64,000 nt of DNA from Sialis fuliginosa (taxonomy: Eukaryota > Arthropoda > Insecta > Megaloptera > Sialidae): contig OY540817.1 of NCBI GenBank assembly GCA_961205875.1, positions 11,939,001 through 12,003,000 of the forward strand, read 5' to 3'. This document shows, one piece after another, positions 11,996-26,000 of the stretch. The notes beneath the pieces are model-generated. The model had not been told where the DNA came from and ran no database searches. It saw only the letters and a program-made list of their open reading frames with translations. How positions within the stretch are numbered: the stretch's first letter is position 1; each line of letters begins with the position of its first letter. The position numbers and the translations under genes are program-made.

Positions 11996-13853
11996 ATAAT
12001 AAATATTTGAGTCGAAGCATACAGGATCAGAACAATTTATTTAAATTTTGGAATACTTCAATGATTCCAACAAATAAATAAAAATACCTTAATATTTTCA
12101 AAAACGCTATTACACAATTGACATTCTTGTTAATAAATGACTATACATAGAGTTTAGAACGCAGTGTTTACAAGACTTAAACACAAATACCCCCACCCTT
12201 TCCTCTACACACACACACACACACACATACAAACAAACAAAACTCTTCAGCTTCATAGATGTACCCCTTGAAAACACAGGAAGTAAACAACAACGTTTTT
12301 GTAAAAGGGCATTTAAAATTCACACTTCACCGTCGTCGTCCCATTTCATCCCTTTCGTGTTGTTTATGACGTCCAGCCCTAGTAATTACCGCTACATACA
12401 AGGGGCCCACCCCACACAGCCGCCTCAAACTGCCCCGGACCCAACAAATACGCCTGCGGTATCCTGTGGAAGGACATATCGTCAATTATAAAATAGAAAT
12501 GTGGTTTCAATAGTGCAACAAAGATGAGGATATGCTCTGTTGGGAAGCTCTCAGAGTTTTTATGCTAGTGGTCACTTCGCAGTGGCGGGATGATGTTAAT
12601 TTTAATGTTGTATTTTTTAGATTTAAAAGTTAATGGTGAATTTTTAAAACATACTTACAATTAGGTACATATATAACTGGATTTTACTTTTTTATGCATA
12701 TGTATACATAAAAATGTACTGGATAATAAAGTAAGTTTTAACATAATATATGTTATACAAAAACCAAATATAGAAATCCCCAGAAAAAACTTTCAAATGG
12801 AAATATTTCGTTTTTTCAATCAGTCGACTTTTTAGATATTCATACTTACTTTATTATTTTAAACTGATGCTATCATATAGATCAGCGGTTCCCAAACTTT
12901 TATATTTTTTCTTACAAATACTTCATAGCCATAACACGCAAAATAAAACTAGCATTAATGAAAAAAAACTATATGCATAAATATATGTCCAACAAAGGTG
13001 TATTTAGTTGCCATATGATCTGAAGTCACTACCTTTTCGATATCAAAAAAAAAAACACTCAAAATAGTCTCTAATCTAGTACAACAATTATCTCAATGAC
13101 GTCTGTGTGTCTGTGAACGTTCTGCCGCCAAAATCAATAAATTTTAAAATTAATGTTCTTGTTTACAGTAAATGTGCAGCTTTATTTTTGAAGAGTAACA
13201 CTAAATCGGAAACGAATGTTGACTCTTATCAATATCTAATTCTTTTGAATGAAAATTGTAAAGATTATTATTACCTGATATTTATGTTTTGTTAATTTTT
13301 CCAGAAAAAAATATTTTTTAATGATATACATATCTAGATTTCTAGAAAATCAATCTTATTATTTTTGATACGATACATACATATTTGTAAAATTTACAAA
13401 TCAGTTTATCAGATATTGTATTTCCAATACATCCTTGATGTGCATATTATACATATGTATAGTATACAGTTATAATAAACTCTCTATTAATTAAATTATT
13501 TTGACGCACCGCTACTGGTTTATATGCAAATTCGAGTTACATTGTCATTAGTGATCTTTACACGTCCAGTTAGAACCGTTTTAGATTAGTAGTTTTTGTC
13601 GGTGCGGACGTTTGGAGTTTATGACCAACTTACGTACAGAATAACTAGTGCAAGGTAAATATAAAATATCTGAAACATTATGTATTTAATGCAGTCAGTG
13701 TATCTAACCTTTTGTCATTCACTGACCACTTTCAATATTCTATATTCATCGCAGCCATTCTGTAATTTTTTAACTTTCATATACTCAAAAATAATATACT
13801 TAATATAATTATCAATACAATAATAGAGATGTATGTTTACTTAAATAACATAT
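11996..13853. other. Intron sequence
   Basis: It holds a CA microsatellite, a GC-richer patch at 12330-12480 without an open frame I recognise, and the hAT-like end at 12885. Nothing else is seen. Confidence 0.55.
12885..12960 (+). repeat. hAT-like terminus fragment
   Basis: The sequence cagcggttcccaaactttta at about 12885 matches the terminus of the 36.4-kb hAT MITE. A partner end was not convincingly found. Similar single ends (cagtgatcttcaacctttcg at 38853, cagtgtttctcaacttg at 40094) occur elsewhere in the intron. Confidence 0.4.
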
Positions 13854-14410
13854 AAGGAATTGGCACCAGTTATGACCGCTATAAGAGCAAGGTTTACTGT
13901 TTTTATGATTGACAGGCTTCTTTTTTGTAATTCTCATAAACTCATGTTACTAATAAAACAAGTAAATCAATTTAATTACCAAAGTCCGCAAAAATAGTTT
14001 TTTGTTTAATTATAGCCTTTTATTTTGTTTGTTTTATCTCCAGTAATGGATAAAGTAAACCCAATAATGATCACGCAGTGATGGACACTTGCTTATGATT
14101 ACAAAATGATAAGAACTACGATACAAAAGATATAAAAGAAAGAATCGTCTTTGAAACTATGTAAAGCAGTTGCTATGATAATATAATAATTAATAAATAA
14201 ATTATACTAATAATTAGTTTAAATGTCCACCATTTTGACACCTATTGGTCGATTGTCATCAAATTACGTTGTAAGACAGTTAAATGTATATATATAGATT
14301 AATATTCAGAAATGGTAGTAATCAAATATCAACAAATATTTCTAATTCAGTACATTTAATTAAAAAATAACCATTACTGGGGTCGTATCCAAGACTGGTG
14401 CCAGTACCTT
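13854..14410. mobile_element. Family C MITE copy C2
   Basis: It is 557 bp with termini aaggaattggcaccagt and actggtgccagtacctt as inverted repeats and TA on both sides. There is no coding capacity. It aligns along nearly its whole length with copy C3 (33 kb), making it the best reference copy of the family in this window. Confidence 0.8.
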
Positions 14411-17400
14411 ATTTTGCGATGGAATATTGAATATAGCATGAGGTTTTTCATAATAAATACTATAAATGAAGGATGGAATTTCAAAAGAAACTGTATTCAG
14501 TTGGATTGAGAAAAAATGGCAAGCTGTCAATTTCAAGAGAAAGTTATGATAAGTTCTAGTAATCATTCAAGTCATTATTTACGTACCCTATTGACACATA
14601 CAAATCCATGCTCATAAAGTCTAAGCCAGTAGTATTTAAACGGTCAAACCAGAATAATTATATTCTTGATATTTTATCGAAAAGAATTTTTGTCTTAAGG
14701 GGTTTGCATAAGTTTGGGGCACAGAAAACAGCTCGACTTTCAATTTTTTTTCTGATGAGGGTATTGGGATGATGAAGTTAGTATTTTACAAACAATTTAT
14801 ACATAGTTTCGAGATTTTTTTTTATTGAAAAATATTGATAAACAATTAAGTTACTATTATATAAAAAAAACTGCCGCCGTAGTATAATAATAAAACTTCA
14901 GCATGACTGGATACTTTTGAATAAAAATGGCAAGCTGTAAAAAAAAATTTTTTTTTACAAAAAAAAACCACTTTAATCATTGTTATTGTTACTAACAAAT
15001 GGATAAACATATAAAAAAATCATCCAGTCATACGGAAGAAAATATTATAACCTATGATCTGTCCAAATTTAAAGTGAGTCGGACGAATAGATTTTGAGAT
15101 ATAACTTTTTTTCATAAACACAAAGTAATGGAGTTTTAATACACTTTACTACTTATACTAGGCGATGCAACACTTCAGAAAAATTGTCCTGAATCGGTCA
15201 ATTTTAGGAATTTTTACAAAATCGTTGATGCAAATCAAAGTTAAGACCCTAGACTATAAAGTTATGCAAAATAAATCGATTTTTTTTAAATTAAAAGATT
15301 ATGCAGACTCCTTAATATCAAAAACAGCTTCAATAAGTAATTTAAACAAAATAGTTTTAAAATACACCAGAAACCAAAAATCTAACCACCTTTATGGCAT
15401 TTATTAACTTCAGGTCCTTCGCATATTATTGTAATTAAATTAGTAATGTAAACTTACATTTACAAAATTAAATGCAAATATTTTTAAAGTAATTAATTAA
15501 CACCTAATTAGTAAATCTATAACGACAAAATTCCCAGAATCCAGATCACTCAATCAAATTAACCCCCACATGATTTATAAACTTTTTTCATAACCTCATT
15601 ATTTTTCCCAAGTCAACTTTTCGTTAGCATAAATCATCGACAAATATACTTTTACATAAAATATGTGTTTATTTTTGTTACAATTTCCTGCTAAATTCAT
15701 TCTAAAACACACAAGTCAAAAGCGTATTACGATTCCTGAGTTCAAGCTGCCATAAATTCAATAAAAACCTAAATTTTATAAAGTCTTAACTTCGACCAAA
15801 GTTTTTGCAATGAAGTTGTTTACAAAAGTTCAGAAGCCGAGTTCTTTTAAAAGAAACATCGGTACCCTAAATGTCAGGGATCCATTTTATGTTGAAAGTT
15901 AAAAATTAAATACCTAGGGTAAAAGTTATCTAACGATTTTTAAAATATATTTTTATGAAAACCACCCAAGCGGTTTAAAGGTTATTTTTTATTCTTTGTT
16001 TCTTTTTATGACTTGAAAATAACAATACACATTTTGAAAGTTTTTAAAATGAAAGGGAGATAAAACTTTTGGCATTAAGATCAATTGGAAAAAAAATCAT
16101 GTCTTCTTTTACGTCGATCTTAAAATTACGTTCCAATATACAGTAAAATTAATTGATATAGTTATGTATAAGAAAAGAAGATTGCCAAAATTTTACGATC
16201 CCATAAAAGTGGGAAGGGGTTGAAAATTTCAAACAGCATCCTTACGTACATACATAATTATGGACTGTGTATTGTGCAAGTTATAAATTCAAATTAATCT
16301 CTTTGACTTTAGAATAATTTAACAATCAATAAAATCTAAATAGATAGTTTAAAATGTAAGGTTAATCTAGCAATAAGTGGAGAAAACTCATTGAAAATTT
16401 AAACAGAAATAAAAGGCAAAACCCGAGCAAAACGGGAATTCTAAATAATTACAAACTCGACAGAAGTGCTTTAAAAACATTATCCAAGAAGAGAAAAAAA
16501 CATTTAGTACTTTAGTAGCAATAAATCCCCAATATCCAGTAGACACGGCTCGTATACGTTTTTTAGACATCCAATTTTCTTATCGTCTCTTTGTTCTGAT
16601 TTATCCGTGAACTATTTTTAAGACACACATAGACTTTTACGTTTATGGCGCCAATACGACTGCTTATCTGCGAGAAAAACATATCTATTTTCACTTACTA
16701 CCAAAACAGTCGTACTTTTGTTGAATTACTTCCATGGTTAACAAGATGATATTTTTTAATAATGGATTTTAATATTGTTTAGATTCTAGACTCATGTCCG
16801 GTATTATAAAGGAGTTCGCAAATTTGCAAGCACTTTCGAACAAAAAAATTTTCTTTCAATTACAAACTTGAACCCGAACCTGAACCCTAAAAAAATAACA
16901 GTTCTTGAACCCAAATAGTTTTAAATATGTTGAACTCAAACCAGAACCTAAACCGAAATTTATATTTGAACCCGAACCATAAATATATTCCGGTACAAGT
17001 CTCTGCTCATAACCATAGTTTTCTTCTGTTGTTTCTTACTAGAAAGAACAATTCTTTTATCGTTTGTCAACAAGTCATATTTTGTTTTTCTGATATGTCT
17101 TATAAATACTTGTAGTGAAGTACTTTTCAAAAAGTGAAACTTAAGAATTTGCTCATAATTATATCTATTATTAACTCTTTTGGGGAGAATTAAGTATTTT
17201 AGTTTCGTAAAACTTCACATCTTGATATTTAATTTGAAAATAATAATTTTTCATTTAATTTAATTAATTTTAACTTCTTCGGTTTCACCTTTCCTGCCTT
17301 AAATTCTGAGAAGAAAAAATATTATAATCAATTTTTTAATTTTGTTCTTTGCAGAAAGTTGATAAACTGTACTTTCATTTTGATATATTGCTCGATAAAG

Positions 17401-18144
17401 TCTGTTCATACACTCAATTTTTCTCTATTATGTTTAAAAGCTGCGTTCATTGTAATTCTCACGTTTTTAATTTTTATAATTTCGACGTGTTTAAAAGTAA
17501 AATATAAAGGTACTGTGTTTTTATACACATAATATAAATAACTCTTCTCTGTTCTCAAAATGTAATATTTTATTTTTTATGGATTCCATTGGATAACGCC
17601 TCTGCAGTGAAGAACAAAGAACAAGAAGGAGAAATAATAAAGTATGATATTTTTTATAAAACTAGTGAAGCTAAAAAGTGTCAGGTATTTGAATAAAGGA
17701 TGCTGGAATTTTTGAATGAATAATGCTCTTCATAATGAAATTAGTAAGGTCTATGAAAGGATATATACTTTAAATCGTTATTTTCTTATATATATGTATC
17801 TACTATGTAAGTTATTAATTAAACTCTAGTAATTATAACTCATATAGTGTTTATTCATTTATAGTCCAGTCGTCAAAAAATTTCGCTGTAATAACTATTC
17901 CTCCTTTTGAAAAGGGGGGCGCATAACTTTTTATGGGGTGTAACGTTTCCAAAAATCAGTTATTTCGGAAAAATACTGAAACTGTCTGTTTTGGGATAAA
18001 ATAACTATTATTATAAATCTTAAAACTGATAAAATTTGAACAAAATGGTGTATTTTAAAACTATATAGGTACTCGTATTAATACTTACTTTGTAAAAATT
18101 ACTCGTGTTTTATCGACGTACTGCCACGTACTAACTACCACCGT
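14411..18144. other. Intron sequence
   Basis: AT-rich, with the family E-like end and the gaaccc repeat at 16.8-17.0 kb. Short open frames here look like chance. No supported gene. Confidence 0.55.
16862..16990 (+). repeat. Degenerate (gaaccc) simple repeat
   Basis: Repeated cttgaacccgaacctgaacc-type units lie just after a family E-like end (ggtattataaaggagttcgc). This is low complexity, not coding. Confidence 0.6.
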
Positions 18145-18315
18145 GGCAGCGCTTCAGCCCTCCCGAGCATAGGGGCCCCCACAACTGCGTAAAAATCGGG
18201 GTCATTAAAATTAGTAACAAGCGTAATAATGTGGATTGTGGAAAAAAAGTCTTAGATAGTGAGGGTCCCCAGGCCACTTGCTGCCCCGGGGCCCAGAGCA
18301 TCTAGTTACGGACCT
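18145..18315 (-). repeat. Family H fragment (GC-rich, hAT-like end)
   Basis: It ends ggggcccagagcatctagtt and acggacctgc, the reverse complement of the element end at 54657 (cagggccgtaactagaagct). It includes ccttgggg-like GC runs. Confidence 0.5.
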
Positions 18316-19277
18316 GCTATACCGAATAGAATAAAATCTGGTTTGTATCCGAGCTTTATCAGGTACTTTAAAATTGTTCAAGTTATTGAGTTAAGTCCAA
18401 AAGACGTAAATTGCCAGTATATAGAATAATAGAACAAAATCAAAGCGATAATTTAGAAGACACGACTTCTGTCCAAAATTCAAGAATCATTCAAATCTTT
18501 ATCAGCTTACATATAATAAATATATCTCATTAAGCGACATATCCAAACCTTAATTTGTAATTGTCGTCACCTTGGCATATCTGCGTACTTAATCACAATT
18601 AGTGTAATTCCCCCAACACACGACGCAGTTGCAATGCTTTGTGCAACAAGTATATTAAAGTGTTGCGAGCTTTCGTGCCGTATTAAGCACGAGAGATGTT
18701 TGAATTCAAAGCCTCTGCACTGCAGTTTTGTAGGTATTAAATACCTTATGCTCTTTCGCATGTTTTTATATAATTCAGGGATGTGATAAGAATTAGAAAA
18801 GTCAAAAGCACGGTTATTTGTATTATGTAGTTCATATGGGTCGTTAAGAAGTAAACTTCTCTTCATATTTGATCGTTTTTATTATTTTTATACAAACATT
18901 TTATGATAAATGTACTGTATAGTAATCATGAAAAAATTCGAACTCGAGAGTCCTTGAATCACGTACGACCATTATCTCAATGATGTACGTGTGTCTGTGA
19001 ACGCTCTAAAATCAAATCAATTTTTATAAACATGAAATTTAAACTCGAGTTTTTTGTATGCTGTATAAACTGTATATGAATGTACCCCGTATTTTTGAAA
19101 AAAATTCAAAACCGGAAAAGGATATTTACTTTTGTCATAATTATTAAACTTTTCTGATTATTTTTGGTCTAACTATTTTAAAGATATTCGTATCTGTATA
19201 TTGTATTAGTCTTATGGTGACCACAATTGGATGATTTTTCCAAGAAAGGTGAAATATCGAAATTGATTATGATTGTT
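18316..19277. other. Intron sequence
   Basis: A 99-codon minus-strand open frame (18567-18866) has no family resemblance I can name and is probably chance or an old repeat. Nothing else is seen before B3. Confidence 0.5.
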
Positions 19278-19523
19278 GTTAACCTATTTATTTTTTTCAT
19301 ACAAATTCTAACTACTGAACGGATTTTATTCCGATTTTCACTAATGGGTAGGTTAGGTTTAGGTTTATAATTTGTGGATATTTCGTGTTAATTTCATTAA
19401 GTCGGAAAAAACAAGTCGCAGTGAACCGTGTGTTGTGGGCATATTGGGTGGCCATGTTGAATATTTAAGGTCACTATGATTTTGTGGATATTAACCCGGG
19501 TCACATCGGGTTCAGTGCACTAG
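19278..19523 (-). repeat. Family B copy B3
   Basis: This is the reverse orientation, from gttaacctatttattttttt to cgggttcagtgcactag. It contains ggtaggttaggtttaggttt. It lies 334 bp upstream of a syntrophin exon. Confidence 0.65.
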
Positions 19524-19856
19524 TCTGTAATAAAACAATATTTTTATATCTCCCAGAATAATCCATACAATTATATTTAATACCCTGTAAAAATATTTTG
19601 CTTTAATTTAGTAAAGATCAAATTTCTTGATAACACCGTACATAAGTTAACTAATCCTTATATATGTAGTTTATTTAACTTACCACGATCTTTTCGCCCG
19701 TAGGAAATAGCTGACTACATGAATTATCAGTCTTAGGTATATGTGTCAATTCATTAATTATGATAAATATTGACGAAAATCCGAGTCATGATAATTATAG
19801 TTTGTTCAAGCAACAAGTGCAAACAGTCACTAATCTCTGAAACGTTTTGTTGACAG

Positions 19857-20045
19857 TTAAGTACCTGCGCGAGGTAACGCCATACTTCCGCAAGGCAAGC
19901 ATCATCTCCGAGGTGGGATGGGAGCTACAGAGAGGATTCCTGTCGGGGGCGCCGCCGTCGCCGAAGTCACCACACCGCGCAGATACTCGCTACCTACCGT
20001 TGCAGCTATGCCATCTAGCGAGGAACTATAGACACATCGACAACG
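19857..20045 (+). CDS. Syn1: Syntrophin exon i: PDZ-to-PH1b junction
   Basis: The acceptor is ...gttgacag before 19857 and the donor is g|gttagt after 20045. The exon opens with the last two bases of a split codon and then reads [21 protein letters not shown], the segment that directly follows the PDZ domain in syntrophins. A Ser/Pro-rich stretch ([14 protein letters not shown]) follows, then [13 protein letters not shown], which is the first strand of the resumed PH1 domain. The exon ends after DN plus one base. That base joins the next exon to make the Glu of [13 protein letters not shown], matching the ENR-x-x-E/I-HSPD motif of vertebrate syntrophins. This also shows that no exon is missing in the 28.8-kb intron. 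The exon is GC-rich compared with its surroundings. Confidence 0.93.
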
Positions 20046-23000
20046 GTTAGTATATCATATTACTTTATTTTTTACTAGCTGATACTTCGCTCGTAATTAC
20101 AACCCTCTATAAATGACAGGGGATGAAATATGAAATTTTTCTTATGTTTTACTTTTTTATTCATTATACAAAATCGTAAATATCTCGGTTCCTATGAGAG
20201 ATAAGGGGTTGTTTTCCTCCCTAAAATCTTCTCCTTCATAGTATTTAGTATAGTATAGTATTTTTTCCGCCGGATCGAATGAAACTTATTACAACCCTCC
20301 ATACATGACAGGGGATTAAATATTAAATAATTCTTTTTTTGTTGATTTTTATTCATTATACAAAATCGTAAATATCTCGGTTCCTATGAGAGATAGTATT
20401 TTTCCTGCCGGATCGAATAAAACTAATTACAATCCTCCATATATGGCAGAGGATTAAATATTAAATAATTCTTTTTTTGTTGCTTTTTATTCATTATACA
20501 AAATCGTAAATATCTCGGTTCCTATGAGAGATAGTATTTTTCCTGCCGGATCGAATAAAACTAATTACAATCCTCCATATATGGCAGAGGATTAAATATT
20601 AAATAATTCTTTTTTTGTTGCTTTTTATTCATTATACAAAATCGTAAATATCTCGGTTCCTATGAGAGATAGTATTTTTCCTGCCGGATCGAATAAAACT
20701 AATTACAATCCTCCATATATGGCAGAGGATTAAATATTAAATAATTCTTTTTTTGTTGCTTTTTATTCATTATACAAAATCGTAAATATCTCGGTTCCTA
20801 TGAGAGATAGTATTTTTCCTGCCGGATCGAATAAAACTAATTACAATCCTCCATATATGGCAGAGGATAAAATATTAAATAATTCTTTTTTTGTTGCTTT
20901 TTATTCATTATACAAAATCGTAAATATCTCGGTTCCTATGAGAGAAAGTAGTATTTTTCCTGCCGGATCGAATAAAACTAATTGCAACCCTCCATACGTG
21001 ACAGTAGATGAAATAAAAAAACATTTTTTTTACCATACAAACTTTTATACCCCCTTTTACCTCTGTAGGGGTTGAATTTCGAAAAATCCTTTCTTAGTGG
21101 GTGCTTACACTCCTGAAATTTCACGTTTCTATGTCCAGGGGTTTCGGATGGGCGATGATGAATCAGTCAGTCAGGACATGTTATTATATGTATATAGATT
21201 ATTATCGACAGCCTGTATTAAAATATTTTAATTTGTAAAACATTAAAACATGATATTTAATAATAAGATCTCAACACTTATTATTCGGAAAGTAGAAGAA
21301 TTAAAGAATAAAATAAAAAATGTTTTGATGGACTTTCAACACATTGTTACAGATCTGTCGCCTAATTTTTACATAAGCTCTACTTTTCCAATAAAATTCA
21401 TCCACGAACTACTTTTTCAAGAGAAAAAATATTGACTCGATTTACACTTTCAACAATTTTAATAAATTGACGATAGATCAAAAATTATTATCTTACGAAA
21501 TCAACGTTATTAGCACTCCTGCCCTATCATAATCATAAAAGCATTTGATTTTTATTCCATTGAGAACGTAATTTAAAACTCTTTTAAACTCTTGTCAACC
21601 TCAAAAGTTACTAAGATATTACTATCCAAAAATAGTCATTTTAAAAATTGTAGGATTAAAGATTAAATAATATATCTTACAATGAGTGCGGTAACGTAGT
21701 GTTTCTTATGAGAGTATATTTTCAAGTTTTATCAAACATTTTTAAATTAATGCAAGTATACAGATAAGCATGAAATGCATAGAGATTTCCTAAACGTTAA
21801 GAGATACAGATTTGATTAAATGAGATGAATTATTTGTAAGGAAGAAGTGAGTATTACTACATGAAAAAATATTAAAAATTGTATTTGATTTAGGCGGTAT
21901 ACCCAAAAATCTGAAAATTCGGAATTTCTTTAAATAGCAATAACTTTTTTGTGAAAGTAGATAGGTACTTTTTGTTTGCGGTTTCTTAAAGCACATTTTG
22001 TGTAGAATTGATTGGTGTGTTTATAATTTTTATATCGCTTTTAGTTTTCAAGTTAAATTGGTAATTTCGAAATATTTTTTGTACTTAAAATAACCTTAGA
22101 GAGAAAGAATGAAAAGAATATTCTTTTATAGGTATATAGGTACCTGTTAAATTGCTAAATATTAACCATAATACAATATTATATTTACTTGGCCCACCAC
22201 AACTTAAGAAGAATTTCAAAAAGTTTTTTTATTTTTTTATTTTCTTATTATTTATATTCATAATGCTTATAATAAAGTATTATTTTGAAAGGAGAACATC
22301 TCCCAAAAAAACAATTGCCAATTTAGATGACATTGATCCTTTAAAATCCTTCCTGTAACCGTTCATAAATTGGTATATGGCTTTATTCCTATAAAATGGA
22401 TCCTCTAAGCCCTAAGCGAACATTTCTTTGAACAATCGTTTTTTCTGATTCATAATATGTTCGATTGTTCTGTTTTCGAAATAACTAATTCAATTTTATT
22501 TAATTTAATTTTATCCTTTACAATTAGTCAAACGCCTCTGGCCTTTGTTTGATCTGCCAATGTATTAAATATCTACACCTACTACAAGATCAATCATTTT
22601 CTGAAATTGATTATATATATTTCATATTCCAATACAAAGGTTAAGAATCCCTGATATAAACTAAAGTGCATGCAACAACAAAGGTCGTTCAAAAGGCGGG
22701 TGTATGAAAACATAGACATCTTTATTTATATGTACATTCAGGGTCGTATTACCTGTGGGGGAGCAGATAATAGGTTTCAGTTCATTGCTTTTAGATTTTA
22801 ATTGATCTTAACAATTTTGATCGAGGGATATATAAAAATGTTACATATTCTAACTTAAAACTTTTGGCTACATATTTATGCCAAGGCAGATCTTAAAACT
22901 ACTTTTACTGATATATAATGATTACTGTAATCACTATAACGGCATACTTTTTTTATTCAAAATATTATGAGTCGAAATTCGACCAATATTTTACCTGCCT

Positions 23001-26000
23001 TAACGGCAACATACACATTCGAATAATATAAGTTTCATTCACCTCCTTTTATAACAAATACCAAAAAAAAACGTACGACAATTTTCGATGTTCACGTATT
23101 AATATATAGATTAAGATAAACTACAAAGCATTTATATTTTTTAGATTAACAATAAAAATAATAATAAAGATTAATACGTACTGTAAAACAATAATACCAT
23201 TAATATATAGTTCATAAACAAAATATTTTTTAGTTACTTATGTACCACTAACCCATACAGCCCTACATTTTAAATTTATAAATTTTTGGTTTAATATATA
23301 CTTTGTCGCGATAATTTTTTAAACACTGTAATGCCTTAATACAGCTCTGTTTAAACACACACATCTTTATTTATACATCATTTGGATCGATGTACTCAGG
23401 TAGAAGCGATAGTCAGCTATCTCTGACGATCTTTGTTTGCTATAAACTATCCGTAGGAAAGTTCTAGAAAAGAAGAAAACTTCCTGACATATTTCATAGT
23501 CAGCTGGAGATATATATAAATACGATAGGATTAACCATTTCCATTTATTTCAATTCCGTGTTTCTGGAAAATATAAATTGGACTTGGATTGTTTTCTTTA
23601 TATGTTTGTTTTTATGTACGTAAACTGTCGGTATAGAGTATAGTAGTTAGCTACATTTCTAATTTGTGCTTTAGATTGGTTCTCATCGATTGTGAAATTG
23701 TTAAACTACACGTACTTATGCAAATTTAGTGCTATTGATTTTTATAATAAATTTAAAATAAAAATATATGTTTTTAATTTTATTCTGATACCATCAAATT
23801 ACAATTTAATTTAAAATAATGTCAGTTATCATGTTAAGTATATATTTTTATGTTATAGCTTAGAATTAAATTTATATTATGATCATTCCAAGATTTAAAA
23901 GTTCTATGTGACACTCTTAAATTACATTTAAAGTTAATATGGGCATAAAAATGTGTATCTATTCTCTATCAAAATTTTTAAGAGGTTATGAACAATTTGT
24001 AGCGTTTTTAAATAAACTAAAAATATCGATATTTTATAATATAAATTTCATAATTGTATCACAATGAGTTCTTAAAATATTAAATAAAAACTTATTTTGC
24101 TCAAAATATATTACTTAAAATAACGTACTTGATTCACTGTTAAATTTGACACGCCAATCCTGATTAGTGCTGTGTCACGTTGGGTCACGACCGTTTAATC
24201 GTGAACCAGCTCTAGTCCTGATCCTTTATATCGCACAGAAACATACAGGTACAAATTCAAGAATTCTCAAAACGGATATTCCTGACATAATCTCGTTTAT
24301 AAAAACTGTAATTTCATATAAATAAAATTTGACTGTATAAGACCTGAATCAATTAAAATAAATTCATTCAAAACACATCACACAGGTATATAATATAAAA
24401 CATATCCGTCAAATATGAAATCATGAGTTTTGTTATTTAGCTTTCTTTTTCCATCTATTCGAACCCTCACCAATGTCTTATCTGGCACCATTACAATCAT
24501 TAATCATTGTACATCGTCATCCCAGCTACTGGAGGGTCAACTGTCTGCCTCTTCATCCCCCCCCCCTCCCGCCATTCCCCACACACACATTGAGAACACA
24601 CTCGGCCAACACAACCCACCACACTAAATGCAATTTGTGAGCTTTAAACTTCATACAGTTAATCAATTTATTGTGAAATCTGACGTTTATCAGTTCTTTT
24701 TCTTGTTGCTGTAATGGACAAAACAGAATGGTGTTTTTCTTTAGAAGATTGAAGATTGATATTTATTGTGGGTTTTTATTTTGTATTTCTCATTTTTATA
24801 GAGTGGGTTTTTTCTGTTTTTATTGAATAAATGTATTTGAAGTATTTTTTATAATAGTAGATAGAAATAATTCAAAAAAGTGAGTGTGTGTGCTTTAGTT
24901 ATACTTCTTTGGTGTGATTGAAAAACAACTACGAAAAAAATATACTCAAATATTTTAAAACACGAAATAATAACCCGTGTAAACGTTTCAAACGCCACCA
25001 AAAATGTAACGCACTTCGAGCAAATCTGACGAAGACAAGCATACGGTAGTGTAAGCCACTGAGAGAGTAAGAGCGTTATGTATTTTCAAATACAGTTTTA
25101 TTTCCCTCGTTTGACTCCTCCGAGTTTACTCAAAGCGTTTCACTTCTGAGTTCTCGTAATATCTAGCTTTACAATGGATTCCGTACTTATTGAATTTTTT
25201 TCTAATCACTTTCATTTTTTAAGTAGAACTACGTCCTGCCCAGTGGTAACCTCTAGAGCAATAAATGCAAAAAATATATATCGTCTTTTGAAAACTTAGG
25301 TACCTATATCTCCCGAATTAATAATCGTAGAGCTATATATATAAAAACACCAATAGATTTATAATAAGAGTTTTAGACTCCTTACACACTAGCGACTTTT
25401 AGCAGCGCGACTATTGCGTACATTCATTATTTTACATTGTTTTATATGTAAATCACAAAACCCATACACACTGGCGATAGTCGCGCTGCATACAATAGCA
25501 TGCCATGACTCGATAGTCGCTAGTATGTAAGGGCTGTTAACCTTGCACCCCTTTTAATAAAAATTTCATATGATTTTGAACCTTCAATATTTCATCTCCT
25601 GCCATAGATGAAGGGTTGTAATTGATCTCATTTGATTCGGCGGGAAAAATCATATGGGGGGTGTAAAGAAAAAAAATTACCCCCTATCTTGCAAAGATAT
25701 TTATGATTGTGTATCGTAAATAAATAGCGTAAAAAGACAAATTTCGTCGGAAGAGAATAATCCAGCCGACAACAATATTGAAGACATAAAAAAAAAGAAA
25801 AATTAAATATTTCATTCTCTATCACATATTAAGGATTGCAATTGGTCTCATTTGATCAAAAATACTTCAAATTCTTATTTTGTATCACAAAAATAACAAT
25901 TAAAATTATTAGTTAAGTTACACAAATAAAACAAAATAATGTTATTTTAAAGAAAACAACTTAAACCATTGCTTTAAGACCGCTGTTAGTATGCATGTGC

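Noticed and set aside
18567-18866. 99-codon minus-strand open frame
   Set aside because: No recognisable family, no splice context, and within chance length; at most an old repeat.
1-19856. Search for the syntrophin PDZ and N-terminal PH exons
   Set aside because: No GC-rich block with PDZ-like codons and splice sites was found; the exons are presumably upstream of the window.
20288-20977. Regular repeats that could suggest a CRISPR array
   Set aside because: The units are contiguous without unique spacers, in a eukaryotic intron.
20800-21075. 91-codon open frame
   Set aside because: Created by the 138-bp tandem units, whose length is a multiple of three; not a protein gene.
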